A stretch of DNA of 64,000 bases from Viridibacterium sediminicola (GTDB lineage: Bacteria; Pseudomonadota; Gammaproteobacteria; Burkholderiales; Rhodocyclaceae). The notes beneath the pieces were generated by a model, which worked only from the letters and a program-made list of their open reading frames with translations, ran no database searches and was not told the DNA's origin. The stretch's first letter is position 1. Each line of letters starts with the position of its first letter. The translations under genes and the position numbers were made by a program. Positions 8,560-19,786 of the stretch are shown here, piece by piece. Where the stretch lies: contig NZ_JBDIVE010000002.1 of the NCBI RefSeq assembly GCF_039631295.1, positions 558,001 through 622,000 on the forward strand, given 5' to 3'.

Positions 8560-10059
8560 TTATTCGATTGGCGTATCAAGACCAGACTCAGCAAGCTCGG
8601 CGGCACGGATCACCGCGCGCGCCTTGTTGAGGGTCTCTTGCCATTCGGAATCGGGATTGGAGTCGGCCACGATGCCCGCTCCGGCCTGCACATGCAGCTC
8701 GCCATTCTTGATCACTGCCGTGCGGATCGCGATGGCGACATCGACATCGCCATCAAACCCCACATAGCCCACGGCACCGGCGTAGATGCCGCGCTTGACC
8801 GGTTCCAGCTCGTCGATGATCTGCATCGCCCGCACTTTCGGCGCGCCCGACACGGTGCCGGCCGGGAAGGTGGCGCGCAGCACGCTCAGCGCAGCCGCGC
8901 GGCGATCCGCATCCTTGGGCAGCACGCCTTCGACGTTCGATACGATATGCATGACGTGCGAGTAGCGCTCAACAGTGAAGCGCTCGGTCACCTTGACCGT
9001 ACCGGTCGCTGCGACACGGCCCACATCATTGCGGCCCAGATCGAGGAGCTGCAGATGCTCGGCCAGTTCCTTCTGGTCGGCGAGCAACTCTTTCTCCAGC
9101 GCCAGATCTTCTTCCGGCGTCGCGCCACGCTTGCGAGTGCCTGCGATGGGACGCACGGTGACGATCTGCTCGCCCGCATGCTCTTCGAGTTTGACGAGGA
9201 TCTCCGGCGAAGAGCCGACAACCTGGAATTCCTCGAAGTTGAAGAGGAACATGTAGGGCGAAGGATTCAGCGCGCGCAGGCTGCGATAAAGCGCCAGCGG
9301 GCTCGCGGCAAAGGGTTTGCTCATGCGCTGCGAGAGCACCACCTGCATGATGTCGCCATCAATGATGTACTGCTTGGCGCGCAGCACCGCATCCTTGAAC
9401 GCCTGCTCGCCAAAGCTCGACACCGCCGGCGCCGGCACAGCGCGGGTGTCAGCCGGAATCGCCACCGGCTCGCGCAGCTTGGCGACCAGCTCCTTGAGGC
9501 GGCGCTGGGCGTGACGATAGGCGCCCGGCACTTCGGGCTCGGCATACACCACCAGGGTCAGCTTGCCGGAGAGATTGTCGACGATGGCAATCTCTTCCGA
9601 GAGCAGCAGCAGGATGTCCGGCGCTTCAATCGGATCGGCCGCACTGTGCTTGGCCAGCTTGGGCTCGATGTAGCGCACCGTGTCGTAACCGAAGCAGCCG
9701 ACCAGGCCACCACAGTAACGCGGTAGATTGGTACGCGGCGGCACCTTGATACGCTGCATGAACTCACCGACATAGGCCAGCGGATCGCCATAATCGCGGC
9801 GCTCGATGATGCGATCGTTCGACAGCAGCAGCACACTGCGGCCACGCACTTCGATGCGCGTATTGGCCTTCAGGCCGATGATGGAATAGCGCCCGAAGCG
9901 CTCGCCGCCCTGCACCGATTCGAGCAGGTAGGTATTGGCTTCGTTAGCGAGCTTGAGATAAATCGACAGCGGCGTGTCGAGGTCGGCAAAGGTTTCGAGC
10001 GTCAGCGGGATACGGTTGTAACCCTGCTCGGCCAGTGCCAGGAATTCGGCTTCGGTCAT
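8560..10059 (-). CDS. trpE: anthranilate synthase component I
   Basis: The 499-residue chorismate-utilising enzyme makes anthranilate with TrpG. The N-terminal LLES motif (residues 45-48) and NPSPYMF form the tryptophan feedback site in characterised homologs. The catalytic C-terminal domain shows PIAGTRKRG, DLGRNDVGRV, GTVSGAPKVRAM and AGAGIVADSNPDSE. ATG 10059 has GGAG upstream. It follows gph and a 33-codon ORF in the rpe-gph-trpE order that is typical of betaproteobacteria. A hairpin lies about 50 nt upstream of the start (see 10111-10128). Confidence 0.96.
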   Translation of the reverse strand: MTEAEFLALAEQGYNRIPLTLETFADLDTPLSIYLKLANEANTYLLESVQGGERFGRYSIIGLKANTRIEVRGRSVLLLSNDRIIERRDYGDPLAYVGEFMQRIKVPPRTNLPRYCGGLVGCFGYDTVRYIEPKLAKHSAADPIEAPDILLLLSEEIAIVDNLSGKLTLVVYAEPEVPGAYRHAQRRLKELVAKLREPVAIPADTRAVPAPAVSSFGEQAFKDAVLRAKQYIIDGDIMQVVLSQRMSKPFAASPLALYRSLRALNPSPYMFLFNFEEFQVVGSSPEILVKLEEHAGEQIVTVRPIAGTRKRGATPEEDLALEKELLADQKELAEHLQLLDLGRNDVGRVAATGTVKVTERFTVERYSHVMHIVSNVEGVLPKDADRRAAALSVLRATFPAGTVSGAPKVRAMQIIDELEPVKRGIYAGAVGYVGFDGDVDVAIAIRTAVIKNGELHVQAGAGIVADSNPDSEWQETLNKARAVIRAAELAESGLDTPIE

Positions 10060-10110
10060 GATGACTCCAGGTGCAACAGATGTGCAATGCGTTCTTCGAT
10101 CAATCAGGGT

Positions 10111-10128
10111 GCAGGTCAGCGGACCTGC
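10111..10128 (-). promoter_or_regulatory. hairpin in the trpE leader
   Basis: A perfect 7-bp inverted repeat (GCAGGTC, 4-nt loop, GACCTGC) lies between the small ORF stop and trpE. On the trp strand it is not followed by a run of T, so it is not a standard intrinsic terminator. It could act as an anti-terminator or pause structure, or modulate ribosome access. A role in tryptophan control is conjecture. Confidence 0.35.
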
Positions 10129-10134
10129 AGCGGC

Positions 10135-10236
10135 TCAGGAATGAGCTCGCCACGAACTCCCGTTGCGCAGCCAGGTCGCCTTGGCAGCACAGCGCGGGCA
10201 GTTCTCCATATCGAAGTTGCGGCTCTGGGTGTTCAT
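10135..10236 (-). CDS. 33-codon ORF overlapping gph stop; possible small CxxC protein or leader peptide
   Basis: The ORF begins at an ATG that overlaps the gph stop (ATGA) and ends about 75 nt before trpE. Its product contains a CPRC motif (Cys13, Cys16) and two Trp codons (residues 22 and 29), reading ATWLRNGSSWRAHS at the end. It could be a tiny zinc-knuckle-type protein, the remnant of a larger one, or a translated leader that couples gph to trpE. The two Trp codons are separated by six residues, unlike the tandem Trp of classical attenuators. It is not recognised as a known family. Confidence 0.35.
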   Translation of the reverse strand: MNTQSRNFDMENCPRCAAKATWLRNGSSWRAHS

Positions 10237-10934
10237 GATTGGGTCGTGTGGTGGCCGGGCAGCAAAGGAATCAGCTCGGCGAGATTCGATATTAACCCGT
10301 CGCAATCGAGCGTGTCCACCGCCACGCCCTCGCTGTAGCCGCCGGTCAGCAACAGCACCGGGACGCCGGCACGGCGCGCAGCCAGCGCGTCATTGGCCGA
10401 GTCACCGATCATCAGCGCTTCCTCGGGTGCGACGCCAAACTGCGCGCAGGCGTGCCACAGGGGCTCGGGCGCCGGCTTGCTCTGTGGCAGGGTGTCGCCG
10501 CTGACCACACACTGGAAGTACTCGGCGAGGCCCAGCATCTTGAGCAGCGGCAAGGTGAATTCCGCCGCCTTGTTGGTCACCAGCGCACAGGGCAGGCCAC
10601 GCTTATTCAAGGTGCGCAGGGTTTCGACCACGCCCGGATAGACCACGCTCTGCGCGCCATTGAGGATCGCGTAATGACGCCGGAAAACGGCCAGTGCAGC
10701 GGCGCATTCGGCGGCGTCATGGGTACGCCGCCCTTCGTTGAGCGCGCGCTCGACGAGCACACCAATGCCCTTGCCGACAAAGCGCCCGACCTCGGCATCG
10801 CTGCGCGTCGGCTCACCGAGTTCGGCGAGCATGGCCCGCACGGCGGCGGCCAGATCGGGATTAGCATCAACCAGGGTACCGTCCAGATCGAACAGCACGG
10901 CTTTTGCCGGCGAAGGCAGTTTCTGCAGGGACAT
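10233..10934 (-). CDS. gph: phosphoglycolate phosphatase (HAD family)
   Basis: The 233-residue HAD hydrolase removes phosphate from 2-phosphoglycolate, a product of DNA repair and oxygenase side reactions. Motif I is FDLDGTLVDANPDL, motif II lies around VTNKAAEF, and motif IV is GDSANDALAARRAG; the cap domain is inserted after motif I as in Gph. I use ATG 10934, which overlaps the rpe stop as ATGA, rather than a TTG one codon earlier. It sits between rpe and trpE, the usual betaproteobacterial arrangement. Confidence 0.93.
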   Translation of the reverse strand: MSLQKLPSPAKAVLFDLDGTLVDANPDLAAAVRAMLAELGEPTRSDAEVGRFVGKGIGVLVERALNEGRRTHDAAECAAALAVFRRHYAILNGAQSVVYPGVVETLRTLNKRGLPCALVTNKAAEFTLPLLKMLGLAEYFQCVVSGDTLPQSKPAPEPLWHACAQFGVAPEEALMIGDSANDALAARRAGVPVLLLTGGYSEGVAVDTLDCDGLISNLAELIPLLPGHHTTQS

Positions 10935-11635
10935 CAAATCGTCTCGAGTTGGCTGCGCATGGCCGCGATCACGCTGTCGTAACGGTGTGCATCTTCCGCC
11001 TTGGCGGCGCCGAACACCGCCGAACCGGCGACAAAGGTGTCTGCACCCGCGCGGGCGATCTCCGCAATATTGTCCACTTTTACGCCGCCATCGACTTCCA
11101 GCAGAATGCGCCGGCCGCTGTCGCGCTCATAAGCGTCAAGGCGCGCCCGCGCAGCCCGCAATTTGGGATAGGTCGAGGGCAGGAAGCTCTGCCCACCAAA
11201 GCCCGGGTTGATCGACATCAGCAGGACCATATCCAGCTTGTCCATCACATAATCCATGTAGTCGAGCGGCGTCGTCGGATTGAACACCAGGCCCGCCTGA
11301 CAGCCGTTGTCGCGGATCAATTGCAGGGTCCGGTCAACATGCCGCGAAGCCTCGGGGTGAAAAGTGATGAGATTGGCACCGGCTTTGGCAAACATCGGCA
11401 CCAGGGCATCGACCGGCTCGACCATCAGGTGCACATCAATCGGCGCCTTGGTCAGCGGCCGGATCGCCTGACAGACCAGTGGGCCGATGGTGAGATTGGG
11501 TACGTAATGGTTGTCCATCACATCGAAGTGCAGCCAGTCCGCGCCGCTGGCGATGACGTGATCCACCTCCTCGCCCAGACGGGCGAAATCAGCGGACAAG
11601 AGACTGGGGGCAATGCGGAAACTGGATGCAGACAT
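10934..11635 (-). CDS. rpe: ribulose-phosphate 3-epimerase
   Basis: It interconverts ribulose 5-phosphate and xylulose 5-phosphate in the pentose phosphate pathway. The TIM-barrel has the metal-binding motifs IAPSLLSADF, DWLHFDVMDNHYVPN, VHLMVEP, SINPGFGGQSF and the phosphate site EVDGGV / AGSAVFG. The 233 residues match the family. The stop overlaps the gph start (ATGA). It is the first gene of this operon, so the promoter for rpe-gph-trp genes should lie in 11636-11850, shared with divergent apaG. Confidence 0.96.
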   Translation of the reverse strand: MSASSFRIAPSLLSADFARLGEEVDHVIASGADWLHFDVMDNHYVPNLTIGPLVCQAIRPLTKAPIDVHLMVEPVDALVPMFAKAGANLITFHPEASRHVDRTLQLIRDNGCQAGLVFNPTTPLDYMDYVMDKLDMVLLMSINPGFGGQSFLPSTYPKLRAARARLDAYERDSGRRILLEVDGGVKVDNIAEIARAGADTFVAGSAVFGAAKAEDAHRYDSVIAAMRSQLETI

Positions 11636-11850
11636 GGGAAAGACTCACACAACAAGAAAGAAGGATGGACCGCACGCTGGCCGACAAGTGCCCGGCCAGC
11701 TCAGCAACATGACGGCGACGAACGGTTCTGCCAGCGGAAATCAGCCACGGCATGCGCAGATTGTGCGAGCATGCCGGGCAACGCGAAGCCCGCAGTGTGA
11801 CGCAGCCGGCCATTGACGGCAAGCCGCTGCAAACCCGAGTAGCCAGGACC

Positions 11851-12255
11851 ATGACACAGCACAAGACCCGCCCGGATGACGGGCCCGCATACCGCATCGA
11901 AATCGAAGCGAGTTCCGAGTTCATCGCCGAGCAATCGGATCCGGACGAGGAACGCTACGTCTTCTCGTATCGCATCCGTATCCACAATGCCGGCCCGACG
12001 CCGGCACGCCTGATCAGCCGTCACTGGATCATCACTGATGCCAACGGCGCAGTGCAGGAAGTGCGCGGCGATGGCGTGATCGGCGAACAACCGCTGATCG
12101 CGCCGGGCGAAACTTACGAATACAGCAGCGGCTGCTCGCTGAACACTGCGGTGGGCACCATGCGTGGCGCTTACCAGATGCTTGGCGCCGACGATTTCGA
12201 ATTCGACGCGGAGATTCCCGAGTTCCTGCTCGCCGGCCCGCGCGTGCTGCACTGA
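11851..12255 (+). CDS. apaG: ApaG/CorD domain protein
   Basis: The 134-residue product matches the ApaG family: YRIRIHNAGPTPARLISRHWIITDANG, GVIGEQPLIAPGETYEYSSG and GTMRGAYQM are characteristic. The fold is a fibronectin-type beta sandwich; members have been linked to cobalt and magnesium resistance, but the biochemical role is not settled. ATG 11851 gives the normal family length; upstream in-frame codons read into the rpe promoter side and are unlikely to be used. It is divergent from rpe. Confidence 0.93.
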   Translation: MTQHKTRPDDGPAYRIEIEASSEFIAEQSDPDEERYVFSYRIRIHNAGPTPARLISRHWIITDANGAVQEVRGDGVIGEQPLIAPGETYEYSSGCSLNTAVGTMRGAYQMLGADDFEFDAEIPEFLLAGPRVLH

Positions 12256-12275
12256 AGCTCCGCGCGCGCTGAACT

Positions 12276-12788
12276 TCAGGCCAGGCGCTGCTGACCATCC
12301 AGCCACAAGCGCCAGATCGTCCAGCTATTGGTCGACAGGATTACCAGCTCCAGCAAGGTTCCGCCGTAAGAACCGGAGACGATGTTGTTGATCAGCCACA
12401 GCAAGGTGCCGAGCAGCATCAGCGCGCGCATGCGGATGCCCTTGAGCAGGAACAGCGCTGTGGTGCCCACGCACGAGGCAATGATCGGCAACAGGGACAA
12501 CCAGCCCGAAGCAAGCCACACCCCCATGCCCAGCGACAGCAGCACGAAGAACAGCGCCACCCAGGGTGAGCGGCTGCGCATCGAAGCCAGGGAGCGCCCC
12601 ACCGACACCGCCGAACTGGCCGCTGCCGTAGGATTACCGAGCAGCCAGAAGTGGATCACATAGCTGATGCACTCAATGCTCATGAAAGCCTTGAAGCGCA
12701 GATCACTCTTCTGCAGAAAACAGCCGACACCAAAGATGAAGGCGAGATAGCCGAAAAGCTGGGGAATCGCAAAGAGGTCGTGAAACAT
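12276..12788 (-). CDS. YgjV-like inner-membrane protein
   Basis: The start is ATG 12788, giving 170 residues beginning MFHDLFAIPQLFGYLAF. The protein is almost wholly hydrophobic, with about five to six membrane segments, and carries QKSDLRFKAFMSIEC and LWLINNIVSGSYGGTLLE, patterns of the bacterial inner-membrane YgjV family related to PQ-loop transporters. No substrate is known. It lies downstream of argJ on the same strand, separated by a G-rich repeat structure, and converges with apaG. Confidence 0.7.
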   Translation of the reverse strand: MFHDLFAIPQLFGYLAFIFGVGCFLQKSDLRFKAFMSIECISYVIHFWLLGNPTAAASSAVSVGRSLASMRSRSPWVALFFVLLSLGMGVWLASGWLSLLPIIASCVGTTALFLLKGIRMRALMLLGTLLWLINNIVSGSYGGTLLELVILSTNSWTIWRLWLDGQQRLA

Positions 12789-12793
12789 GGGAA

Positions 12794-12875
12794 TGGGGAG
12801 TCGGGAGTCGGGAGTCGGGAGTCGGAAGAACATCCTGCTACAAGCCAGCAGCAACTACCCCCGACTCCCGACTCT
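12794..12875. repeat. GGGAGTC heptad repeats and matching inverted copy
   Basis: At 12795-12826 the 7-bp unit GGGAGTC is repeated about four times in tandem; at 12858-12875 the complementary sequence (two CCCGACT units) occurs. The two arms can pair over about 15 bp around a loop of roughly 35 nt. The structure lies between the argJ stop and the start of the YgjV-like gene, so it may end or stabilise the argJ message; there is no T-run after it. The heptad array is slippage-prone. Confidence 0.6.
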
Positions 12876-12881
12876 CAATAT

Positions 12882-14117
12882 TCAAGAACGATAATCGGCA
12901 TTGATCTTGACGTAGTCGTAGGAGAAATCGCAGGTCCACACCGTGGCCGCCGCCTCACCGCGCGCCAGATCGATCTGCACCGTGATCTCGGCCTCAGTCA
13001 TGATGCGCGCGCCCGCCTCTTCGACGTAACTGGCCGCGCGACCGCCCTGCTCGGCCACCAGCACCTGTTCGCCGCCCGCCGCCAGCCAGACACGCAGCTG
13101 GGCCACATCGAGATCATTGACGCCGGCATAACCGATGGCGGCGAGGATGCGGCCGAGATTGGGATCGGAGGCGAAGAAAGCGGTCTTGACCAGGGGTGAA
13201 TGCGCGACGGCGTAGGCCACCTGACGGCACTCGCCCACACTGCGCCCGCCTTGCACGGCGATGCTCATGAACTTGGTTGCCCCTTCTCCATCGCGCACGA
13301 TGGCCTGCGCCAGCCACTGCGAGAGCTCGATCACGGCTGCGCGCAAGGTCTGGTAAGCAGCCGAGTCCGCAGCGCTGATCTCACTGCCGGTCTGCCCCGT
13401 GGCAATCAGGATGAAGCTGTCGTTGGTCGAGGTATCGCCATCCACGGTGATGCTGTTGAAGGAGAGATCGGCCGCCTCACGGACAAGTTGCTCCAGCAGC
13501 GCTTGCGAGAGCTTGGCGTCGGTGGCGAGGAAGCCCAGCATGGTCGCCATGTTCGGACGGATCATGCCGGCGCCCTTGCTCATCCCGGTCAAGGTGATGG
13601 TCTGGCCATCGATCAGCACCTGGCGCGAGGCACACTTGGGCAGCGTGTCGGTGGTCATGATCGCGTGGCAGGCATCAAACCAGCCGTCAGCGCGCAGGTT
13701 CGCCTGCGCTGCGGGCAAGCCGGCGACCAGACGCTCGACCGGCAGATGTTCGAGGATCACACCGGTCGAAAACGGCAGCACGGCCTCCGCAGCAACACCC
13801 AAGGCCTCAGCGACGGCGCGGCAACTGGCCAGCGCATTGGCGACGCCCTGCTCGCCGGTGCCGGCATTGGCGATGCCGGTATTGATCACCAGCGCACGCG
13901 TGGCCGCAGCGGCCAGATGGGTCTTGCAGACCTGCACCGGCGCCGCACAGAAACGGTTTTGCGTGAACACGCCGGCAGCGCGGCTACCCTCGGCCAGCTC
14001 GATGAGCGTCAGGTCGCGCCGATTGGCTTTGCGAATGCCTGCTTCTGCCACACCCAGACGCACGCCCGGCACGGGCAGGAGTTGATCGGCAAGCGGCGGC
14101 AGAAGATTGACTGGCAT
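12882..14117 (-). CDS. argJ: bifunctional glutamate N-acetyltransferase / amino-acid acetyltransferase
   Basis: It recycles the acetyl group in arginine synthesis (ornithine acetyltransferase) and may also acetylate glutamate de novo. I chose ATG 14117 (MPVNLLPPLADQLLPVPG), giving 411 residues, over a GTG/ATG far upstream. The autoproteolytic site is visible as KGAGMIRPNMATMLGF, where cleavage before Thr makes the two subunits; AIMTTDTLPK, SFNSITVDGDTSTND and the C-terminal YVKINADYRS are also family signatures. The route fits the nearby argC gene, which acts earlier in the same pathway. Confidence 0.95.
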   Translation of the reverse strand: MPVNLLPPLADQLLPVPGVRLGVAEAGIRKANRRDLTLIELAEGSRAAGVFTQNRFCAAPVQVCKTHLAAAATRALVINTGIANAGTGEQGVANALASCRAVAEALGVAAEAVLPFSTGVILEHLPVERLVAGLPAAQANLRADGWFDACHAIMTTDTLPKCASRQVLIDGQTITLTGMSKGAGMIRPNMATMLGFLATDAKLSQALLEQLVREAADLSFNSITVDGDTSTNDSFILIATGQTGSEISAADSAAYQTLRAAVIELSQWLAQAIVRDGEGATKFMSIAVQGGRSVGECRQVAYAVAHSPLVKTAFFASDPNLGRILAAIGYAGVNDLDVAQLRVWLAAGGEQVLVAEQGGRAASYVEEAGARIMTEAEITVQIDLARGEAAATVWTCDFSYDYVKINADYRS

Positions 14118-14172
14118 GAAGATTCTCGACAGAAGGAAGTGAGCGCGGGATTTTATCACCGCCGTGTTGCAA

Positions 14173-14198
14173 GCCATGTGCCGCGCGCGGCACATGGC
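14173..14198. promoter_or_regulatory. 26-bp perfect palindrome between kup and argJ
   Basis: GCCATGTGCCGCG followed directly by its reverse complement forms a perfect 26-bp palindrome just after the kup stop and about 55 bp before argJ. It would form a strong hairpin in the kup transcript, but no T-run follows, so it is either a non-canonical terminator, a message-stabilising hairpin, or a dimeric protein site upstream of argJ. Confidence 0.5.
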
Positions 14199-14202
14199 GC
14201 GC

Positions 14203-16089
14203 TCAGATGACGATGCGACTACCCAGTTCAACCACGCGATTGGGCGGCAGCTTGAAGAAGTTGGCCGCACTGGAGGCGTTGCGGAACATGAACTCGAAAA
14301 TGCGCTCACGCCACAGCGGCATGCCTTCGCCCGGCGCCGGCAAGAGGATTTCGCGACTGAGGAAGTAGGAGACCATCATCGGTTCGAGCGCCAGGCCTTG
14401 CTCCTCACACCACTCCAGCGCTGCCGGCACATCCGGCTCTTCCATGAAGCCGAAAAACACCTTGACGCGATAGAAGTGCGCGCCGATGCGCTCGACCAGC
14501 ACACGCTGCGAATCGGTGACGCGCGGCATCGGCAGGAAGGTCACCGAGACGATCACATTGGTCTCGTGCAACACGAAGTTATGCTTGAGATTGTGCAGCA
14601 GCGCACTGGGCACACTGTCCGGGCGCGGCGAGAGGAACACCGCCGTATGCGGCACGCGGGGCATGCTCGTATCGTTGGCAAGCATGCTGACGAAAGGCAG
14701 CAGCTCGATCTCGTCATTCTTCAGACGATCAGACAGCTGCGCCCGGCCGGTGCGCCAGGTGGTCAGCAAAAGCATGATGATGGCGCCAAACAGCAGGGTG
14801 AACCAGCCGCCGTCGGCCACCTTGATCACATTGGAGGAGAAGAAGGCCAGCTCGAGCAGGGCCAGCGGGCCAAACACCAGCACGGCCAGGCTGTTGCGCC
14901 ACTTCCACTCGCGGCGCGCAAAGGAGAACGCCAGCACGGTGGTCACCAGCATGGTGATCGTCACCGCAATACCGTAGGCCGCCGCCAGACGTGAAGATGA
15001 GCCAAAACCCAGCACCACGGCAATCACCAACGCCAACAGAAACCAGTTGATGAAGGGCAGATAGATCTGGCCGATCTGCGCGCCCGAGGTGTGGCGAATG
15101 GTCAGCCGCGGGCAGAAGCCCAGCTGGATCAGCTCACGCGTTATCGAGAACGCGCCGGTAATCAAGGCCTGCGAGGCAATGACCGTCGCCGCCGTCGCCA
15201 GGATCACCATTGGCACCAGGGCCCAGGTCGGCGTGGACATGAAGAAGGGGTTTTCGACCGCCGCCGGATTGATCAGTACCAGAGCGCCCTGGCCGAAATA
15301 ATTGAGCACCAGACAGGGCAGCACCAGGAATAACCAGGCCAGGCGGATCGGCTTCTTGCCGAAATGCCCCATGTCGGCATACAGCGCCTCGCCCCCGGTC
15401 ACGGTCAGGAATACCGCGCCGAGCGAGTAGTACGCCAGATGCCCATGATCGATCGCGAAACTGATTGCATGGCTGGGCGACAAGGCCTGCAGCACCATGG
15501 GGAATCGAGCAATGTTGTAAATGCCGACCAGACCGATGGCGAGGAACCATAGTGTGACGACAGGGCCGAAAAATCCGCCGACCTTGGCCGTGCCATAGTG
15601 CTGAACGAGAAACAGGCCGATCAGGATCACCAGGGTGATCGGCACGATGTAGGGGTCGAAAGCCGGCGTCACGACGCCCAAACCCTCAACGGCGGAGAGC
15701 ACCGAGATGGCTGGCGTGATCACCCCATCGCTGTAGAACAGCGCCGCTCCGAACAAACCCAGCATGATGGCAACGCGCCGCTTGGTCGGGCGCTCCTTGG
15801 CATGCTCGACGACACGCGCCATCAGCGCCACCACGCCGCCCTCGCCGTGGTTGTCGGCGCGCAGCACAATGACCACGTATTTGAAAGTCACCACCACCAG
15901 CAAGGTCCACAGAATCATCGACAACAGGCCGAGGACATTGCCCTGCGTGACGGCCATGGGATGATGAACGCTGATGAACGCTTCCTTGAAAGCGTAAAGA
16001 GGACTGGTACCGATATCGCCGAATACCACCCCCAACGCTGCAAGGGTAAGTGCCGGCAGGCCTTGTTGCTCGTGCCCGGATTGACTCAT
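14203..16089 (-). CDS. kup: potassium uptake transporter Kup
   Basis: The 628-residue protein is a K+/H+ symporter of the KUP/HAK/KT family in the inner membrane. The N-terminal signature LGVVFGDIGTSPLYAFKEAF is complete, followed by about 12 hydrophobic helices, RADNHGEGGVVALMA, GEALYADMGHFGKKPI and a cytoplasmic C-terminal domain from about 430 onward ending GSRIVI. Length is typical. The preceding region toward secA is about 190 bp and contains the secA terminator, so kup probably has its own promoter there. Confidence 0.95.
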   Translation of the reverse strand: MSQSGHEQQGLPALTLAALGVVFGDIGTSPLYAFKEAFISVHHPMAVTQGNVLGLLSMILWTLLVVVTFKYVVIVLRADNHGEGGVVALMARVVEHAKERPTKRRVAIMLGLFGAALFYSDGVITPAISVLSAVEGLGVVTPAFDPYIVPITLVILIGLFLVQHYGTAKVGGFFGPVVTLWFLAIGLVGIYNIARFPMVLQALSPSHAISFAIDHGHLAYYSLGAVFLTVTGGEALYADMGHFGKKPIRLAWLFLVLPCLVLNYFGQGALVLINPAAVENPFFMSTPTWALVPMVILATAATVIASQALITGAFSITRELIQLGFCPRLTIRHTSGAQIGQIYLPFINWFLLALVIAVVLGFGSSSRLAAAYGIAVTITMLVTTVLAFSFARREWKWRNSLAVLVFGPLALLELAFFSSNVIKVADGGWFTLLFGAIIMLLLTTWRTGRAQLSDRLKNDEIELLPFVSMLANDTSMPRVPHTAVFLSPRPDSVPSALLHNLKHNFVLHETNVIVSVTFLPMPRVTDSQRVLVERIGAHFYRVKVFFGFMEEPDVPAALEWCEEQGLALEPMMVSYFLSREILLPAPGEGMPLWRERIFEFMFRNASSAANFFKLPPNRVVELGSRIVI

Positions 16090-16210
16090 TCAAGACTCCG
16101 CAAACGGGCTGCAGCGCGCTGCGACCTTCCGGCGGCAACTGCACGCATACCCACAGCCGTATTACAGACAATTTTTGTGCTGTGCGCAAAGAAGCTTGCG
16201 GCCTAGATGT

Positions 16211-16237
16211 CAAAAAGGGCCGCCCGAAGCGACCCTT
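16211..16237 (-). terminator. intrinsic terminator of secA
   Basis: On the minus strand, AAGGGTCGC pairs with GCGGCCCTT around a TTCGG loop (one G-T pair) and runs straight into five T residues. It lies about 45 nt after the secA stop. It is a textbook Rho-independent terminator with a stabilising UUCG-type loop. Confidence 0.85.
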
Positions 16238-16281
16238 GTTTGATCCGCGCAACAAAGCGCCCGATGTACTCCGCGATGAGA

Positions 16282-19005
<2,724 letters not shown>

Positions 19006-19153
19006 TTTTTGTCGACTGAGCTGAGAGTGGGTCGAAGCGAAGCGCGCAATTCTAGCACGCCAGCCAAGTCGGCCATTTTGCAGGACCGCATTGCCGTCCT
19101 GTACGATAGGGTCAAATCCTGCGAATTCAAGCTACCGCCCGTAATTCAGACCC

Positions 19154-19585
19154 ATGGCCGCTACTCCCATCCACAACCTGCTCGGCTCGACCGAAGCGCT
19201 CGCCCGCCTGCACGACCACGCGGCGCGCCTGGTTCGCCTGCAGAATGCGGTCGAGCGCTACCTGCCCGACAATATGCGCGGCGCGGTAAGCGTCGCCAAC
19301 TGCCAGGACGGCATTCTCAGCCTGCACGTCAGCACGCCAGCCCTGGCCACGCGTCTGAAAATGAGCCTGGAAAGCCTGCGGGCGCAGCTGATGCAGAACC
19401 ACGAGGCGATCCTCGGCATCCGCGTCAAGGTTCGTGTCGTCCATAGCAGCACTCGCGAAATACCGCCGACGCAGCGGCAGATCGGCGCGCAAGGCAAGGC
19501 GGCGCTGGCGGCGCTGGGCGACGCGCTCGATGCCGGCAGCCCGCTGGCGCAGGCGCTGCGCAAGCTGCTCAAGGATACGCGCTAG
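19154..19585 (+). CDS. DciA-like (DUF721) putative replicative helicase loader
   Basis: The 143-residue product has the DUF721/DciA N-terminal KH-like domain (about 15-100), with VSVANCQDGILSLHVSTPALATRLKMS as the core, and a flexible Ala-rich tail. DciA is the ancestral loader of DnaB helicase in bacteria lacking DnaC. Its position beside secA is widely conserved in betaproteobacteria. The ATG at 19154 has no strong ribosome site. It converges with the small membrane gene to the right (9 nt between stops). Confidence 0.8.
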   Translation: MAATPIHNLLGSTEALARLHDHAARLVRLQNAVERYLPDNMRGAVSVANCQDGILSLHVSTPALATRLKMSLESLRAQLMQNHEAILGIRVKVRVVHSSTREIPPTQRQIGAQGKAALAALGDALDAGSPLAQALRKLLKDTR

Positions 19586-19594
19586 AGGCCCGGC

Positions 19595-19783
19595 TCAGAG
19601 CATGGGCGCCAGCAGGCGTTCGAGCAGGAACACCGCGGCGAACACCACCGCCACCGCTACGCCGACACGCAACAAGAGCCGCGCCCAGCGCCAGTAATGG
19701 CGCCGCCCGGTGAGCAATCCCGCCGCACAACACAAGGCGATGCTCAGCAGCAACAAAAGGCCCAGCGCGCGAAAGATCAGCAC
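19595..19783 (-). CDS. small two-helix membrane protein downstream of lpxC
   Basis: The 62-residue ORF has two hydrophobic stretches (about 1-24 and 36-58) separated by a basic loop (TGRRHYWRWARLLLR), a consistent positive-inside topology. It starts 3 nt after the lpxC stop, on the same strand, so it is likely translated with it. I do not recognise a named family, but short membrane proteins at this position occur in related bacteria (recollection, unverified). Confidence 0.55.
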   Translation of the reverse strand: MLIFRALGLLLLLSIALCCAAGLLTGRRHYWRWARLLLRVGVAVAVVFAAVFLLERLLAPML

Positions 19784-19786
19784 AAC

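Noticed and set aside
7466..8767. 433-codon plus-strand frame opposite the SDR, trpG and the trpE end
   Set aside because: It spans three recognised genes on the opposite strand and has no motif or ribosome site.
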